A DNA stretch of 64,000 bases from an uncultured Blautia sp. (GCF_947654165.1 NZ_CANTKB010000007.1:62001-126000), one strand, 5' to 3'. Positions 34,101-44,181 are shown, counted from the first letter of the stretch. The notes: generated from the sequence alone by a model not told the origin. A program made the numbers and translations.

Positions 34101-35360
34101 TTACTGAATCCCCATTAAATCACACAACGAAAGTATATAAATTTGTCCCGCATTTTTTACATCCTCAATATCTACCGTCTCATTATATGAATGAATGCCA
34201 ACCGTGTTCGATGGTCCATATTGAATTGTAGGAATACCCTTTTCTCTGTATTCTCTTGCATCGCTAGATGCCCATTGATATGCAGGTAAAACTTCAATAT
34301 TCCATAATTCTTCTGCATGTTTTTTGATTGCTTCCACAATAGCCGCATCGATTTCTGTATAGTTGCCAAAACTTTGAAAATCTAGCGTATACTCAATTCC
34401 TTCCACCTGGCTCTTCTTAACAATATTATCCACGCAATCACGAATTTCCTGTTCATCAACTCCAATCGGCAGGCGCACATCCAAAACAGCTTCGCAGTAA
34501 TCAGGAACCATATTGGGTCTTACTCCACCATGAATCATTCCAACATTTACAGCTACATGATCAATCACCTCTCCAGTACCTGCTCCATTTTTCTGTCCAG
34601 CGATTAGTTTTGAATTAATCAATGCCTGTTTTTGATTTTCTCCATAATGTCCTTCAATTTTTCTGAGATCTTCCAGATGGTCTAACACACGAAAGAGCTT
34701 CAGAATTGCATTTTCACCCTTATATCCAGCCAAACTTCCATGAGCAGACACTCCATGTGATTTAAAAATCAACTCAGCTTTTCCTTTTTGTCCAATTTCA
34801 ATATTGTCATGAGAAGTTGGTTCTCCTACTAAACAAGCATCTGCATTTTCTGCATAGCCATTATCGCATAACCATTTTGTACCAAATTCACCGCCACTCT
34901 CTTCATCTGAAACGATATGAAGACGAATATTTCCATTCAATTGTGCACCTGATTCCTTTAGAACCTTCATTGCAAAAAGAAATCCAGCAACACCGGCTTT
35001 CATATCAGAAGTTCCTCTTCCTAAGATTTCTTTTTCTGTGATTGCTCCGGAAAACGGATCAAAATCCCACTGCTCTCTATCCCCTGCTGGTACTACATCT
35101 ACATGTCCATTCAAAATTACGCTAAATCCATCTTCTTTTCCCATATGAGCCACAATACATGGAAAATCTTCGTTACATCCAACTTCTTCCCAGTCAATCC
35201 CCGCATCTTCAAGATACTTCTCCACAAAATCTATGACTGGGTGCTGACTTCCAATGGGATTTTCACTTGGTATCTTAATTAATTGTGAAACCAATTCAAC
35301 AAGATCATCCAACTGCCCCTTTGCCCTTTCTAAAATCTCTGCTTTTGTCACTTTGCTCAT
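34101..35360 (-). CDS. M20-family metallopeptidase (ArgE/DapE-like)
   Basis: 419 residues. Two-zinc peptidase core: ILNGHVDVVPAGD near 84-96 has the first metal His/Asp, GRGTSDMKAGVAGFLFA near 113-129 the bridging Asp, and VSDEESGGEFGTKWLC near 149-164 the catalytic and metal Glu pair; GPSNTVGIHSYNETVDI near 382-398 provides the last His. It removes an N-acyl or peptide-bound amino acid. Location after oppF suggests it acts on the transported substrate. The exact specificity is open. Confidence 0.92.
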   Translation of the reverse strand: MSKVTKAEILERAKGQLDDLVELVSQLIKIPSENPIGSQHPVIDFVEKYLEDAGIDWEEVGCNEDFPCIVAHMGKEDGFSVILNGHVDVVPAGDREQWDFDPFSGAITEKEILGRGTSDMKAGVAGFLFAMKVLKESGAQLNGNIRLHIVSDEESGGEFGTKWLCDNGYAENADACLVGEPTSHDNIEIGQKGKAELIFKSHGVSAHGSLAGYKGENAILKLFRVLDHLEDLRKIEGHYGENQKQALINSKLIAGQKNGAGTGEVIDHVAVNVGMIHGGVRPNMVPDYCEAVLDVRLPIGVDEQEIRDCVDNIVKKSQVEGIEYTLDFQSFGNYTEIDAAIVEAIKKHAEELWNIEVLPAYQWASSDAREYREKGIPTIQYGPSNTVGIHSYNETVDIEDVKNAGQIYILSLCDLMGIQ

Positions 35361-35384
35361 GTTCCTCTTCCTTTCTTTTCTGTA

Positions 35385-36365
35385 TCAATTTTTGTAAAGA
35401 AAACAAGCTACTTTATGTCTATCCCCTATCTCTTTTAATTCCGGTTTTTCTTGTTTACATCTCTCTTGACAAAATTCACATCTACCTGCCAATGGACATC
35501 CCTTTTGTTCACCGATTGGACTTGGTATTTCTCCCTTCAACACAATACGCTCTCTTTTTTCCAATGGAGATTCAGGTGGAATAGAAGACAATAGTGCCTT
35601 TGTATAGGGATGAAGCGGATTTTTATATAATTCTTCGGCTTCACTAATTTCTACAATGCTGCCTAAATACATAATGGCAATTCGATCACTGATATGTTTA
35701 ATAACACTCAAGTCATGAGAAATAAACACATAGGTTAGTCCGTATTCTTTCTGAAGCTTGTTAAAAAGATTCAACACCTGTGCTTGTATGGAAACATCCA
35801 ATGCCGAAACAGGTTCATCACACACAATCAATTTTGGATTCAAAGACAGGGCTCTAGCAATATTGATTCTCTGTCTTTGTCCACCAGAAAATTCATGAGG
35901 ATAACGATGCATATGCTGAATATCCAAACCAACTGTCTTTAATAATTCCAAGGCTCTTTCTGACCGTTCTTTTTTGGTATCTAGTACTTTGTGGGCAATC
36001 ATAGGTTCTTCCACCAATTTACCGGCTGTCATTCTAGGGTCTAAAGATGAAAATGGATCCTGAAAGACCATTTGTATGTCTTTTTTCATTTTCTTTAATT
36101 CTTTTCCCTTTAAACCAAGGATGTTTTCACCCTTATACTCCAAAGTTCCACTTGTTGGTTTGTGAAGCTGTACCAGGCACTTACCAAAAGTAGATTTACC
36201 ACATCCCGATTCACCAATAATCCCTAGTGTTTCACCTTCATATACATCTAAAGAAACGTTAGATAATGCATGGAGAATTTGTGGTTTTTCACTTAATTTT
36301 CGACTCTTGATTTTAAAATCTTTGCTCAGATTTCGAATTTTTAGAATCACCTTTTTCTCATCCAT
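35385..36365 (-). CDS. oppF: Oligopeptide ABC transporter, ATP-binding protein
   Basis: 326 residues from the ATG at 36365; the ATG two codons further up touches the RBS. Walker A GESGCGKST near residues 52-60, signature SGGQRQRINIARAL near 161-174, Walker B LIVCDEPVSALD near 181-192, and the C-terminal Opp/Dpp cysteine segment CPLAGRCEFCQERC near 288-301. It energises peptide import with OppD. It overlaps the end of oppD by eight bases. Confidence 0.95.
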   Translation of the reverse strand: MDEKKVILKIRNLSKDFKIKSRKLSEKPQILHALSNVSLDVYEGETLGIIGESGCGKSTFGKCLVQLHKPTSGTLEYKGENILGLKGKELKKMKKDIQMVFQDPFSSLDPRMTAGKLVEEPMIAHKVLDTKKERSERALELLKTVGLDIQHMHRYPHEFSGGQRQRINIARALSLNPKLIVCDEPVSALDVSIQAQVLNLFNKLQKEYGLTYVFISHDLSVIKHISDRIAIMYLGSIVEISEAEELYKNPLHPYTKALLSSIPPESPLEKRERIVLKGEIPSPIGEQKGCPLAGRCEFCQERCKQEKPELKEIGDRHKVACFLYKN

Positions 36366-37371
36366 TTTCATTCACCTCGCCTCTTCTTAGTTGTTCCTTT
36401 TTATTCTGTCTGTGACAGGCCACAAAATGCCCCTCTTCTAATTCCATAAGCGGCGGTACCTCTTTGCTACATATTTCAGTGGCATACTGACAACGATTAC
36501 AAAAATTACAACAATTCCCTGTCAGACGCAAATCAGGTGGCGTACCAGGTATGGTATTTAACTCCCCTTTTACCTCATCACTTAGTTTTGGCATAGAATC
36601 CAAAAGTCCCCATGTATATGGATGCATGGGATTTAAATACAGGTTCTTGGCAGTGGCATATTCTACTGTTTTTCCTGCATACATAACCATAACCGTATCA
36701 CACATTTTCCATACAACGCCTAAATTGTGGGTAATTAATAAAATGGATGTATCCATTTCTTCCTGCAATTCTTCCAACAACTCTAGAACCTGTGCCTGTA
36801 CTGTTACATCCAATGCTGTAGTTGGTTCATCTGCAATGATCATTTTAGGTTTACAGCACACAGCCATTGCAATAATAACTCTCTGACACATACCTCCAGA
36901 AAGCTCATATGGATAGGACTCCATTCTTTTTTCTGGCTGTGGAATCCCTACCTTTTTCAGTGCATCAATTGCCTTTTGTTTTGCCTCTTCCTTGGTTACA
37001 TCTTGATGAGCACAGATCATTTCCACCATCTGATTCCCAATTTTAAATACGGGATCTAAAGATGTCATAGGATCCTGAAAAATAACTGCAATGTCTTTTC
37101 CTCTATAGTTCAGCAATTCATTTTTGCTTAATTTCAAAATATCTTTTCCATCAAAATGGATCTCACCTTCAACGATTTTTCCTATTTTAGGAAGAAGACG
37201 AATAATAGAGGAGGAAGTCACACTCTTTCCAGAACCAGACTCTCCCACGATTCCCATGGTCTCTCCTTTATTTAAAGTAAAACTAACACCGTCAACTGCT
37301 TTTGAAACACCGCTGGCGGTAAAGAAATATGTTTTTAAATCCTTCACAGTAAGCAATTCTTTACTACTCAT
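36358..37371 (-). CDS. oppD: Oligopeptide ABC transporter, ATP-binding protein
   Basis: 337 residues. Walker A GESGSGKSV near 43-51, signature LSGGMCQRVIIAMA near 159-172, Walker B MIIADEPTTALD near 180-191, and a C-terminal Cys group CCNFCNRCQYATEIC near 291-305. It is paired with oppF. GAGGG six bases before the ATG supports the start. Confidence 0.95.
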   Translation of the reverse strand: MSSKELLTVKDLKTYFFTASGVSKAVDGVSFTLNKGETMGIVGESGSGKSVTSSSIIRLLPKIGKIVEGEIHFDGKDILKLSKNELLNYRGKDIAVIFQDPMTSLDPVFKIGNQMVEMICAHQDVTKEEAKQKAIDALKKVGIPQPEKRMESYPYELSGGMCQRVIIAMAVCCKPKMIIADEPTTALDVTVQAQVLELLEELQEEMDTSILLITHNLGVVWKMCDTVMVMYAGKTVEYATAKNLYLNPMHPYTWGLLDSMPKLSDEVKGELNTIPGTPPDLRLTGNCCNFCNRCQYATEICSKEVPPLMELEEGHFVACHRQNKKEQLRRGEVNENG

Positions 37372-37394
37372 ATGTTTCCCTCATTCTTCCTTCA

Positions 37395-38303
37395 TCATCT
37401 TTTCATCTTCGGATCAAGCACATCTCTAACACCATCTCCTAAAAGGTTAAACCCAAGAACCGTAACCAAAATAAATACGCCCGATATGGTAGCAATATGA
37501 GGTGCTGTGTTTAAGCAGTCTCTACCTGCACGTAAAATATTTCCCCAGGAAGCAGTTGGCTGCGCAATTCCCAATCCCAAAAAACTTAAGGTTGCTTCTG
37601 AAATAATCGCACCTGCAATATTCAGTGTTGCATAAACAATAATCGGAGAAATCGTATTTGGTAAAATATGCCCAAACAACATTCTCATATTTGAAATACC
37701 GATTACACGACCTGCATTACAATATTCTTCATTCTTAACAATATGTACCTGACCACGAACCACTCTGGCAAAGGTAGGAACATTTCCAATACCTATAGCT
37801 AAAATAACATTTTGCAGTCCTGAACCTAAAATAGTCATTAAAATAATTGCCAAAAGAACAAATGGAAAAGCAAGCATACCGTCCATGATCCTCATAATAA
37901 CAGCATCTACAATCCCACCTGCATAACCAGAAATAAGCCCAAGAAGAATTCCAATGACACCTCCAACAATCGTTCCACCAATGGCAGCAATCAAAGAAAT
38001 TCTAGCGCCATACACCACACGAGAAAACAAATCTCTTCCAAATTCATCTGTGCCAAACAGATGCCCATTTTCCCCCAATCCTAAATAAGTCTCAGATGGT
38101 TTAATTGCATTTGGATCATGAGTAGCAATCAAAGGTGCAAAAACAGCTAAAATAATCATAAATACCACTATCACCAGACCAATCATAGCTGTTTTGTTTC
38201 TCCGCAATTTATTCCAGACATTATTTGATTTTCGTTCTTTTTTTACAAGTTGGGAATGGGCTTCAATTCCCATTTTTTCTGTCGTATAAGTCTTTTCCGT
38301 CAT
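37395..38303 (-). CDS. oppC: Oligopeptide ABC transporter permease
   Basis: 302 residues. An N-terminal transmembrane segment at about 38-60 (MIGLVIVVFMIILAVFAPLIA), the LFGTDEFGRDLFSRVVYGAR motif near 88-107 typical of DppC/OppC, five further membrane segments and the EAA loop near 245 (EATLSFLGLGIAQPTASWGNIL). Its ATG follows the oppB stop directly (TAAATG). Confidence 0.94.
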   Translation of the reverse strand: MTEKTYTTEKMGIEAHSQLVKKERKSNNVWNKLRRNKTAMIGLVIVVFMIILAVFAPLIATHDPNAIKPSETYLGLGENGHLFGTDEFGRDLFSRVVYGARISLIAAIGGTIVGGVIGILLGLISGYAGGIVDAVIMRIMDGMLAFPFVLLAIILMTILGSGLQNVILAIGIGNVPTFARVVRGQVHIVKNEEYCNAGRVIGISNMRMLFGHILPNTISPIIVYATLNIAGAIISEATLSFLGLGIAQPTASWGNILRAGRDCLNTAPHIATISGVFILVTVLGFNLLGDGVRDVLDPKMKR

Positions 38304-39266
38304 TTACTTTCCTCCATTCCCATTCTCGTAATTTACTTTAGGATTAATTATGGTATAAACAATATCTACTATCAGGTTGATTACAACAAATACGATTGCC
38401 GTAAACAAAACAACACCTTGAATCAATGCATAATCTCTGTTATCAATAGCACTTACGATCATGGTTCCCATACCAGGCCACGCAAAGATACTTTCTGTTA
38501 AAATTGCTCCTGTAAATGCCGTGGCAAGCTGAAGACCTAAAACAGTGACAATGGGAGGTAATGCATTTTTTAATGCATGTTTCCATATAACAACACTTTC
38601 TCGAAGTCCTCTTGCCCTCAAAGCTCTAATGGAATCATTATTTACCACTTCCAACATACTTGATCTAGTAATTCTGGCAAAGGTAGCCATTGGAATTGTA
38701 GATAGACAAAAACAAGGCAGAATCATATGGCTGATTACATCCCACAGACCATTCCCCATATCTCCCATTCCCATAGCCGGAAGCCATCCAAGATTAACAC
38801 TAAACACCAGAACCAGCATTAACCCCATCCAGAAAATAGGCATAGAAACACCAATCAATGCAATTACCATAAAAATATAATCCCACATGGAATATTGTTT
38901 TATTGCAGAGATAATTCCTGCCATCACACCTAAAACAAGAGCAATCAAAAGACTTGTCAATGTAATCAAAAGTGTATTTGGTACTCTTTCCATAATCAAC
39001 TCTACCACTGGTTGGTTATAGGAATAAGATTTTCCAAAATCTCCTGAAAGAATCTGTTTCAAGTACATGATGTACTGTTCACCTTTACTTTTGTTGAGTC
39101 CAAGTTCTTCTTCCAGTTGTTCTACAGCTTCCTTTGGTGCTTGCGGACCCAACATTGTAAGTGCAGGATTCCCTGGTATCATACGAGTAAGAATAAATGT
39201 AATCGTAATTACAATAAAGAGTGTCGGAATACTCTGCAAAACTCTTTTCAGTATTGTTTTTAGCAT
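38304..39266 (-). CDS. oppB: Oligopeptide ABC transporter permease
   Basis: 320 residues with six membrane segments. N-terminal LKRVLQSIPTLFIVITITFIL and RMIPGNPALTMLG are classical OppB/DppB features; the EAA loop lies near 205-225 (RALRARGLRESVVIWKHALKNALPPIV). It is separated from oppA by 89 bp that contain a strong hairpin. Confidence 0.94.
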   Translation of the reverse strand: MLKTILKRVLQSIPTLFIVITITFILTRMIPGNPALTMLGPQAPKEAVEQLEEELGLNKSKGEQYIMYLKQILSGDFGKSYSYNQPVVELIMERVPNTLLITLTSLLIALVLGVMAGIISAIKQYSMWDYIFMVIALIGVSMPIFWMGLMLVLVFSVNLGWLPAMGMGDMGNGLWDVISHMILPCFCLSTIPMATFARITRSSMLEVVNNDSIRALRARGLRESVVIWKHALKNALPPIVTVLGLQLATAFTGAILTESIFAWPGMGTMIVSAIDNRDYALIQGVVLFTAIVFVVINLIVDIVYTIINPKVNYENGNGGK

Positions 39267-39300
39267 ACTCTGCCTCCTTAATTAAACGTCATCTATCAAA

Positions 39301-39347
39301 ATCTGTCTCACTCATTGCCCCTGAAACAAGCATTGAGTGAGACAGAT
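39301..39347 (-). terminator. Hairpin between oppA and oppB (partial terminator)
   Basis: ATCTGTCTCACTCA pairs perfectly with TGAGTGAGACAGAT; on the minus strand only TTTT follows. Such hairpins after binding-protein genes usually let through part of the transcripts and stabilise the oppA message, so that more binding protein than permease is made. Confidence 0.7.
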
Positions 39348-39355
39348 AAAATTAT

Positions 39356-40990
39356 TTATTGAATAACCCAAACATTTTCTTCTTCTGTAACTAATTTTAT
39401 AGTACCGTCAGACCTCTGATTAAAATCCTGAACTCTTGGATGAACTCCCATACATTCGTATGGATTTCCATAAAAGATTCCTGTGTCGTCATTTGTAATA
39501 ATCTTTAATACTTTTCTATATATTTCCGCACGCTTTTCTTGATCCGTTTCAATCAAAGCATCTGCTAATAACTGATCCACTTCCGGATTACTATATCCCT
39601 GTCCATTTCCAAGTGTACCAATTGCATCTGATTTGAACATCTTGTCAAAGAAGAAATATGGATCTGGATACCATAACCATCCCATCGCAAAGATATCTGC
39701 CTGTCCAGATGCACCAACCTCGCTGAAAGCACCCCATTCTACGGTATTAATATTTAAATCAACGCCTACCATCTTCCAATATGACTGAAGAATTGTTGCC
39801 GCTTTCTGACGGAATGTTTCATTTGTCACATAAATATCCAATTCCATTCCATCTGCATACCCTGCTTCTGCAAGTAACTCTTTTGCTCCTTCCGGATCGT
39901 AGGATGGAACATCTGCTTCTACTGCTTCATCATATCCCCATGATGCTTTTGGTAGTGGAAGACATGCTTCTTCCCCTTCTCCATACTGGAATACACCTGC
40001 TGCTAACTCTTTGTAATCAACTGCTTTTATCAATGCTTCTCGAACCTTCGGATCTGCAGTTGGTCCATTTACCATATTGAAATATGCATAAGTAATCTGA
40101 ATACTAGGCTTCTTTAATAAATTGATTTTTTCATCCTCAGCAACAAGTTTTACAGATTCACCAGAGATCTGCATAGCGATATCAATCTCACCAGTTCTTA
40201 AAGCATTTACTTCCTGGTTCTGATCTGTGATTACTTTAAAAACAACACGATCTAAGTTTGGTTCACCAAGAAAATACTTATCATTTTTCACTAATTCTGC
40301 CTGTTGATCCAAACTGAATTTTTCCATCATGAAAGGACCCGTACCTACTAAATGATTACCAAATTCGTTGCCCCAACCTTCTACTTCTTCTTTTGGAACA
40401 ATTCCGTTTCCAATATTTGTTAATGCAGTCATAAATACGGCACTTGGTGCTTTTAAAACAGCTTTCACATGAGTCTCATCCACTGCCTCTGCATAATCTA
40501 ACATATCAAGACGCTGTAAAGCCGATTCTTTTGCAGAACGATTTAAACTGTAAGCAACATCTTCTGCTGTCATTTTTCTACCATCTTGGAATTTTCCAGG
40601 ATGAAAATACACATCATCACGAATGGTAAACAGATATTCCATTCCATCTTCACTAATGGTCCATTCCGTTGCGAGAGATGGTTCAATGTTTGCAATTTCT
40701 TTGTCATACGTCACTACAGTATCACATACCTGATACATAATCTGTGCCTCGTAAGTTCCTGTATATTTTACAGGGTCAAGATTCTTAGGAGAAGAAGTCA
40801 ATGCAATATTTAATTCTCCGCCTTTTGTCACTTCATCAGGAACATCAATAGCGGCTTCTTTGTTTACAATCTCTTCTTTTTTCTCTGTTGTCTGACCTTC
40901 TTGCTTTTCTGTTTTTTCTTTACTTCCACAGCCTACTGCTGACATAGCCATAACCACTGCAAGAACTAAAGCAATCACTTTCTTCTTCAT
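39356..40990 (-). CDS. oppA: Oligopeptide ABC transporter, substrate-binding lipoprotein
   Basis: 544 residues. Lipoprotein signal MKKKVIALVLAVVMAMSAVGC with the lipidated Cys at 21, then a charged, low-complexity linker (KEKTEKQEGQTTEKKEEIV) and an SBP_bac_5 domain to the end, including EPSLATEWTISEDGMEYLFTIRDDVYFHPG near 103-132. It binds peptides outside the membrane for OppBCDF. The ligand is unknown; an M20 peptidase and a DUF1177 protein are encoded downstream. AAAGGAGGAA lies ahead of the ATG. Confidence 0.95.
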   Translation of the reverse strand: MKKKVIALVLAVVMAMSAVGCGSKEKTEKQEGQTTEKKEEIVNKEAAIDVPDEVTKGGELNIALTSSPKNLDPVKYTGTYEAQIMYQVCDTVVTYDKEIANIEPSLATEWTISEDGMEYLFTIRDDVYFHPGKFQDGRKMTAEDVAYSLNRSAKESALQRLDMLDYAEAVDETHVKAVLKAPSAVFMTALTNIGNGIVPKEEVEGWGNEFGNHLVGTGPFMMEKFSLDQQAELVKNDKYFLGEPNLDRVVFKVITDQNQEVNALRTGEIDIAMQISGESVKLVAEDEKINLLKKPSIQITYAYFNMVNGPTADPKVREALIKAVDYKELAAGVFQYGEGEEACLPLPKASWGYDEAVEADVPSYDPEGAKELLAEAGYADGMELDIYVTNETFRQKAATILQSYWKMVGVDLNINTVEWGAFSEVGASGQADIFAMGWLWYPDPYFFFDKMFKSDAIGTLGNGQGYSNPEVDQLLADALIETDQEKRAEIYRKVLKIITNDDTGIFYGNPYECMGVHPRVQDFNQRSDGTIKLVTEEENVWVIQ

Positions 40991-41078
40991 TTCGTTTCCT
41001 CCTTTAGCAATAATAATAATTCATTATTTCCTTAATCTTTCCTAAAAAGATATCATATTCTTTCTTCCTTTTACAAGA

Positions 41079-41121
41079 TTCGTGGTGCACAAATTTAAAT
41101 CGTTAAATTGTGCACCACGAA
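41079..41121. terminator. Perfect inverted repeat after the PucR gene (terminator or operator)
   Basis: TTCGTGGTGCACAA and TTGTGCACCACGAA are perfect complements around a 14-base A/T-rich loop. It lies 23 bp after the regulator stop and about 90 bp before oppA. On the minus strand the T-run is poor, so it may be a weak terminator or a binding site in front of oppA. Confidence 0.55.
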
Positions 41122-41144
41122 CAAATAAACTTCTATTTTTTTAA

Positions 41145-42776
41145 TTATACTTCCATATACGCTAATATTTTCATTGCTAAATTCACCTGAAACAGCACAT
41201 CCGGATCATTTAAATCAAATCCCGTTAATTGTTCAATTCGCCTAATGCGATATGCCAATGTATTTCTGTGAAGGAATAACGTCTCCGCTGTTTCTTTTCT
41301 TGCTCCATGATGCTCTGCCAGTGTTCGAAGAGTCCCTAAAAAAGGGGTTCCATATTTTTCATCATGCTTCTTCAATTCCAGAAGTGTCTCATCTACAAAT
41401 TCACGAAAAATATCCATTTTGGCCATTTCAAAAAATGCCTCTTCTAATCGAAGATCTTCAATAAAACAAATCTCTCTTTTCCCTCTTTTCTTACCAATTA
41501 TAATAGCAGTCCTTGCTTTCTTATATGCCATAATAAAATCATGATAAGAAAAAATCTCTGTAGAAACTCCGATTGTAATCCACGCATCAAAACTTTTATA
41601 AATCTGTTTCTGTATCTCTTTCATACACATCAGGATTTCGTTTTTTTCAATGTCCTTTGTAAACAGACAATGAAAACTATCACTCTTATTTCCCACAAAA
41701 AAACATTGCCGTTGCCGTCTCAAGACCTCCCTATGAATCTGCATAATCTCATCTTTAAAAATATGCACTTCTTCTTCTGTTTTATTTCGAATCACTTTTT
41801 CAAATTCATCAATATCTCCAACCACCAATATGTAAGAAAAAGAAGGCCACTTCAGCCCTCTAGCACGTTTTACAGCATCTTCTTCTGTCTGAATATTTCC
41901 ACTGATTAAATCCAAGAAAAAGTTATTATCCTGGTAATATTCCGTCTGTTCTACCAAACCTTTTTTAGAAAACTCCAAAGCCAGATAAACGCCTGCTTGC
42001 CTTAATGCAATTTCACTCATTTCATCAAATTGCCCTTTTAAACCTACTGCATAAAGAAATCCGTTGCATTTATTTTTTACATAAATTCCCATTGCCCGTA
42101 TTTCCCATTTTCCTTCTGATGCAGCTACAATTTCATCTCTGCTTTTCTCCACATATTCTTTTAACTGTTTCTGTATGGTGGTATCTTCGTAATCATTTTT
42201 TGCCAGCCATGGCTCTGCACCTTCTCCTTCCGGATAGCATCCTAATAACATTTGTCTATGGTCAGCAACCAAAATTACACACCCTAGCATTTCTCCTAAA
42301 ACCACACAAATTTCCTGAAATCCACCACCTTCAATCTGTATTTCAAGAAATTTTTCATTCATAGCTTTGTTAAATTCCAACTTTTGATTTTGTGCATTCA
42401 CCACTTTTTTCATTAAGGGATTTGCAAGATCAATAAAAGCCATATCCCGCGGTACTTCAATTACCGGAACCTGCAATTCATTTGCCAAGTCTTTTATATT
42501 TTGAGTGATTTCTCCAAAAAATTTTGTTTTTAACGCAATACCAGAGGATCCTACCTTTGCCATAGTTTTAATAATATCCAATAATACCCCTTCATCCCTA
42601 TTCATGGCATATCCAGTAGTAATCATTAGCTCATTTTTTTTAATCCATGGAATAATATCCGGAACCTCCATGGAATCAATATAAAGCACTTCCCGGTCTA
42701 CCCCTTTATCTCCTGCAACTAATCTACATTCTTTCCATTCTTCCATCTTTAAAACATCATTTATATTTATAGACAT
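41145..42776 (-). CDS. PucR-type transcriptional regulator
   Basis: 543 residues. N-terminal PucR sensory domain (VLYIDSMEVPDIIPWIKKNELMITTGYAM near 30-58, ELQVPVIEVPRDMAFIDLANPLMKKV near 100-125), a middle GGDEF-like/CdaR region near 290-420, and a C-terminal PucR helix-turn-helix, ETAETLFLHRNTLAYRIRRIEQLTGFDL near 498-525. It lies directly upstream of oppA in the same direction and is therefore the probable regulator of the transporter and peptidase genes. The ligand is unknown. Confidence 0.9.
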   Translation of the reverse strand: MSININDVLKMEEWKECRLVAGDKGVDREVLYIDSMEVPDIIPWIKKNELMITTGYAMNRDEGVLLDIIKTMAKVGSSGIALKTKFFGEITQNIKDLANELQVPVIEVPRDMAFIDLANPLMKKVVNAQNQKLEFNKAMNEKFLEIQIEGGGFQEICVVLGEMLGCVILVADHRQMLLGCYPEGEGAEPWLAKNDYEDTTIQKQLKEYVEKSRDEIVAASEGKWEIRAMGIYVKNKCNGFLYAVGLKGQFDEMSEIALRQAGVYLALEFSKKGLVEQTEYYQDNNFFLDLISGNIQTEEDAVKRARGLKWPSFSYILVVGDIDEFEKVIRNKTEEEVHIFKDEIMQIHREVLRRQRQCFFVGNKSDSFHCLFTKDIEKNEILMCMKEIQKQIYKSFDAWITIGVSTEIFSYHDFIMAYKKARTAIIIGKKRGKREICFIEDLRLEEAFFEMAKMDIFREFVDETLLELKKHDEKYGTPFLGTLRTLAEHHGARKETAETLFLHRNTLAYRIRRIEQLTGFDLNDPDVLFQVNLAMKILAYMEV

Positions 42777-42860
42777 CTTACGTTCCTACTCTTTATTGAC
42801 TTTTTTTCCTTTAACTTTTATATTATAACATGAATACATACAAAATTGGAGATTTAATCT

Positions 42861-43751
42861 ATGGATATCAGTTTTGAACTTTATAAAGTATTTTATTACG
42901 TAGCCACCACTCTAAGTTTCTCCGAAGCCTCCCGGCAGCTCTATATTTCCCAGTCTGCAGTAAGCCAATCTGTGAAATCTCTAGAGCAGAAGCTTGGACA
43001 CCCTCTGTTCCATCGAAGTACAAAAAAAGTCACCTTGACACCAGAAGGCGAATCTCTTCTGCGCCATGTGGAGCCGGCAGTGAACCTTTTATACGAAGGA
43101 GAAAATCAGATTTTAAATTCTCCTTCTCTGGAAGCACCTTTACGTATTGGCGCCAGCGACACTATTTGCCGTTATTTTCTAGTTCCATATTTTCAGCGTT
43201 TCCACCAGGAGTTTCCAAACATCCACATAAAAGTCACGAACGCAACCTCAAAAGACTGTGTTTCCCTTCTTCACAACAACAAGGTAGACTTTATTGTGGC
43301 AAATGCTCCAAATCCCTATTTAACAGAAAAAGATACCTCCTACGTTATTCGAGAATTTCAGGACATTTTTGTGGCAGGTAAGAAATTTTTCAACCTTGAA
43401 AATCAGATATTGTCCTTACGAGAACTCACCCGCTATCCTATTCTTATGTTGGACAAAACCAGCACTACCAGTGAATTTCTCCACCAACTTTTTGTAAAGC
43501 ATGGTCTCTCCCTGACACCGGAAGCTGAACTTTCCAGCAATGATCTTCTCCTAGATTTCGCCCACATTGGTCTTGGTATCACTGTTGTTCCTGATTATGT
43601 CTTAAAGCACCGCCAAAAAGAATTTTACCCTTTAAACATCCAGGAACCCATTCCCACCAGAAAGCTGATTCTAGCATACCAGTCCCAGCTTTTATCTTCC
43701 CCTGCCTGCGAAAAATTCCTTCGCTACCTGTTACCGAATATACAACTCTAA
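42861..43751 (+). CDS. LysR-family transcriptional regulator
   Basis: 296 residues. Winged helix-turn-helix at the N-terminus (TLSFSEASRQLYISQSAVSQSVKSLEQKLG near 17-46) and a LysR substrate-binding domain from about 90. It is divergent from the PucR gene across 84 bp and is the only gene in its transcript. No target is evident; RidA and the PucR/opp genes are nearest. GGAGA precedes the ATG by eight bases. Confidence 0.95.
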   Translation: MDISFELYKVFYYVATTLSFSEASRQLYISQSAVSQSVKSLEQKLGHPLFHRSTKKVTLTPEGESLLRHVEPAVNLLYEGENQILNSPSLEAPLRIGASDTICRYFLVPYFQRFHQEFPNIHIKVTNATSKDCVSLLHNNKVDFIVANAPNPYLTEKDTSYVIREFQDIFVAGKKFFNLENQILSLRELTRYPILMLDKTSTTSEFLHQLFVKHGLSLTPEAELSSNDLLLDFAHIGLGITVVPDYVLKHRQKEFYPLNIQEPIPTRKLILAYQSQLLSSPACEKFLRYLLPNIQL

Positions 43752-43764
43752 ATGCATAAAAACA

Positions 43765-43797
43765 CCCCGAAAACCAGTGTCTATCCGATTTTCGGGG
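43765..43797. terminator. Bidirectional terminator between the LysR gene and ridA
   Basis: CCCCGAAAA pairs with TTTTCGGGG; A-rich to the left (ATAAAAACA) and T-containing to the right, in the gap between convergent genes. Confidence 0.7.
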
Positions 43798-43806
43798 TTC
43801 TATCTC

Positions 43807-44181
43807 TTATTCTGCTTCTGCAATCACTTCTACTTCGCAAAGTACGTTTTTCGGCAGTGTTTTTACAGCCACACAAGAACGTGATGGTTTTCCTGTAAAA
43901 TATTTACCATATACTTCATTAAATGCTGCGAAATCTCCCATATCTGCCAAAAAGCAAGTGGTTTTTATGGTTTTCTCATAGCTGCTTCCTGCTGCTTCTA
44001 AAACAGCGCCCAAGTTTTTCATAACCTGTTCTGCCTGCTCCTCAATGGTAGTTCCCTGGATTTCTCCTGTTTCTGGATTTAACGGAATCTGTCCAGATGT
44101 AAATACCACTCCTTTTATTATCATTGCCTGAGAATATGGTCCGATTGCTGCCGGCGCTTTTTCTGTACTAATAACTTTCAT
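43807..44181 (-). CDS. ridA: RidA-family enamine/imine deaminase
   Basis: 124 residues from the ATG at 44181 (AGGAGG eight bases upstream). The family core is intact: APAAIGPYSQAMIIKGVVFTSGQIPLNPETG near 8-38, and RSCVAVKTLPKNVLCEVEVIA near 101-121 with the substrate-binding Arg. RidA hydrolyses reactive 2-aminoacrylate-type intermediates from PLP enzymes. Confidence 0.95.
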   Translation of the reverse strand: MKVISTEKAPAAIGPYSQAMIIKGVVFTSGQIPLNPETGEIQGTTIEEQAEQVMKNLGAVLEAAGSSYEKTIKTTCFLADMGDFAAFNEVYGKYFTGKPSRSCVAVKTLPKNVLCEVEVIAEAE

